Positions 62,799 to 64,000 of a DNA stretch of 64,000 bases are shown here, piece by piece. Source of the stretch: Nonlabens sp964478845 (lineage in GTDB: Bacteria; Bacteroidota; Bacteroidia; Flavobacteriales; Flavobacteriaceae); assembly GCA_964478845.1 (NCBI GenBank), contig CAYZJT010000018.1:1-64000 (forward strand), read 5' to 3'. The stretch's first letter is position 1; each line of letters starts with the position of its first letter. Below the pieces are notes generated by a model, which searched no databases, was not told the origin of the DNA, and was given only the letters and a program-made list of their open reading frames with translations. The position numbers and the translations under genes were made by a program.

Positions 62799-63203
62799 GT
62801 TGAACAGCTGGTTGATGGTCAGCTTTTTGAGCAAATAACTTAATTCTTATACCCTATAAATCTGCAATGGCTTATTCGAGGCCTGTTTTCTAATTAGTTG
62901 TCTATGTATGAATCTATGCCTTCCTTTATTCCTGGGTTGAAATATCTTTTACGCATTAGGACTTACAAGCAGTAGTGTAGTGTGTTGTTGTTTATTGGTT
63001 TGCGGCGAAAACCTTTCATCTATTTTTCCTAGTAATTATCAATTCAGAAATAAGATCTGTTGTACATACTAAACTTGTACAATGAGAAAATAAGTGCACG
63101 TACCAGCTTCAAACACCACTTTTTTGATAAAATAGGCAATCACCAGTCCTCAAAATGGACTATAAGATGATGAGGTAGGAATATGAAAGCTCATTTATAT
63201 TTT

Positions 63204-63215
63204 GCTTTCGCGAAA
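63204..63215. repeat. Iterated palindrome, damaged copy
   Basis: GCTTTCGCGAAA followed by ATTACC, so the last GC is lost. It lies inside a 9-bp inverted repeat. Confidence 0.75.
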
Positions 63216-63314
63216 ATTACCTACCTCACATTCCACTTCTGACCATTCTTTAAAAAAGCAGATTGAACCGTAACTCGTCGAAATGTCGCGAATAGTTGTC
63301 CTATGTATCAGGAC

Positions 63315-63328
63315 GCTTTCGCGAAAGC
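63315..63328. repeat. Iterated palindrome, copy near window end
   Basis: Perfect copy extended to 18 bp (63313-63330), flanked by GTAC-like ends. Confidence 0.95.
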
Positions 63329-63517
63329 GTACATTACCTAAATCATTTGGGCTGTCATAACTGCTGAAATGTTAATGACCATTTTGAATGGGGCAGAATG
63401 TATCTTAAAAACGAAAAGAACACCCAATATCCACTCTATTTAACCGAAACAGGTGATTATATTTTCATAATCAACTTATTTTCTGCACCTTGTCGTTGAT
63501 TAACAAAATCTTAAACC

Positions 63518-64000
63518 ATGCGTTTTACTATTAGAATTCTAATTTGGCTGTTTTGTGGGTCTTGTGCCATGTCGCAATCGCTAGACCAGCTTATGTCAAG
63601 AAAAAATACGCTTTCTGAGAAGATTGTTCATTTTAAAACAAATGGTCTTTTTACTGAGGTTTACGATAAACAAGATTATTGGAGTTGTGTCAATAAATCA
63701 AAAGCCGAGTTGCAAAGCAAGCTTGCAGAATTAACGCAAATTAAAGCCAAGTGGGCGAGGCCTGGAAATGATATTGATACCTATCAGACCTGGATAAATG
63801 ATCACAATTCCATCGTGGACCAAATTTGTGCAAATTACGAGTCTGCCTGTACGGCGCATAAACGAGCTACCGCTATTGAAAACTCTCAAACATATCTGAA
63901 TCGATACATAGAAAAGTTTGAGGCCTGTATCGCTCAACACGATGGTAATGAACAGGTTGAAAACTATGGTCGTGGAATGACTAGGCCATCTTTTAGCAAG
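63518..64000 (+). CDS. Secreted hypothetical protein, truncated by the window end
   Basis: At least 161 residues from ATG 63518 (MRFTIRILIWLFCGSCAMSQ), an open frame to the last base. The signal peptide ends near AMSQ. The mature part is helical with spaced Cys (YWSCVNKSK, QICANYESACTAHKR, FEACIAQHDG), which suggests disulfides in the periplasm. No family recognised. The C terminus lies outside this window. Confidence 0.7.
   Translation, partial: MRFTIRILIWLFCGSCAMSQSLDQLMSRKNTLSEKIVHFKTNGLFTEVYDKQDYWSCVNKSKAELQSKLAELTQIKAKWARPGNDIDTYQTWINDHNSIVDQICANYESACTAHKRATAIENSQTYLNRYIEKFEACIAQHDGNEQVENYGRGMTRPSFSK

Larger units (their letters stand above)
62799..63517. other. Long intergenic region with palindromes
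   Basis: 719 bp without a convincing gene. It holds a dyad TTGTACA-N9-TGTACAA (63060-63082), an inverted repeat TGAGGTAGG/CCTACCTCA (63171-63179 and 63220-63228) around a damaged palindrome copy, and a perfect copy at 63315. AT-rich. Confidence 0.6.

Noticed and set aside
1..64000. CRISPR arrays, insertion sequences, integrases, prophage genes or rRNA
   Set aside because: No regularly spaced direct repeats with spacers, transposase or integrase motifs, phage structural genes or rRNA segments were found. The iterated palindrome is far too dispersed to be a CRISPR array.

Overview
The window is chromosomal DNA from a member of the Flavobacteriaceae (Bacteroidota). The gene content and order show this: the tRNA-tufA-tRNA-Trp-secE-nusG-rplKAJL-rpoBC block, gldKLMN (the gliding and type IX secretion core), a T9SS type B sorting domain, a GLPGLI-family protein, an LptE-SecG-GroESL block, and TAnnTTTG-type -7 promoter elements in place of sigma70-like ones. 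The 14-mer GCTTTCGCGAAAGC occurs 18 times, which I associate with Nonlabens/Dokdonia-like flavobacteria. I could not run a search to fix the genus.

Layout. 1-13366: tRNA-Gly, tRNA-Thr, tufA, tRNA-Trp, secE, nusG, four ribosomal protein genes, rpoB, rpoC and a DUF3467 gene, all on the plus strand and closed by a terminator. 13400-17600: an AT-rich minus-strand island. It begins beside a tRNA-Lys remnant and carries a TonB-plug-type outer-membrane protein, a GLPGLI protein and two tandem paralogous Cys-rich secreted proteins, one of them interrupted by TGA. 17615-19670: metK and a SlyD-like FKBP. 19857-23210: a large T9SS cargo protein. 23289-29978 (minus): groEL, groES, secG, a TPR-like gene, lptE, a sigma54 activator and miaB. 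30267-38671 (plus): topA, a metal-ligand-less arginase-like gene and gldKLMN. 38748-44268: a FAD oxidoreductase, branched-chain 2-oxo acid dehydrogenase E2 and fused E1, and a GT11 fucosyltransferase. 44385-47896: a Pmp3 protein, two lipoproteins and hutU. 47903-52061: a tiny DUF5522 gene, an HExxH protein, a PLP enzyme, a glucosaminidase-LysM lipoprotein, hemL and a small membrane protein. 52131-54265: a Spy-like protein and lysS. 54471-57347: a second AT-rich island with Cys/His-rich proteins, an orphan HsdR-N nuclease domain, a YidD-like gene, a nonsense-mutated small gene and a thermonuclease. 57355-64000: a two-component system, several lipoproteins and a gene cut by the window end.

How the parts fit together. 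The first block makes the core transcription and translation machinery. groESL, secG, secE and lptE serve folding and envelope biogenesis. gldKLMN builds the T9SS motor and trans-envelope complex that would export cargo such as the 19857-23210 protein. The most unusual signals are the iterated palindrome (11 copies between genes, 7 inside genes and always in one of two reading frames), the two AT-rich islands with disrupted small genes, a conserved-position arginase relative whose metal-binding His residues are Gln, and an in-frame low-complexity insertion in the thiamine-binding half of E1.
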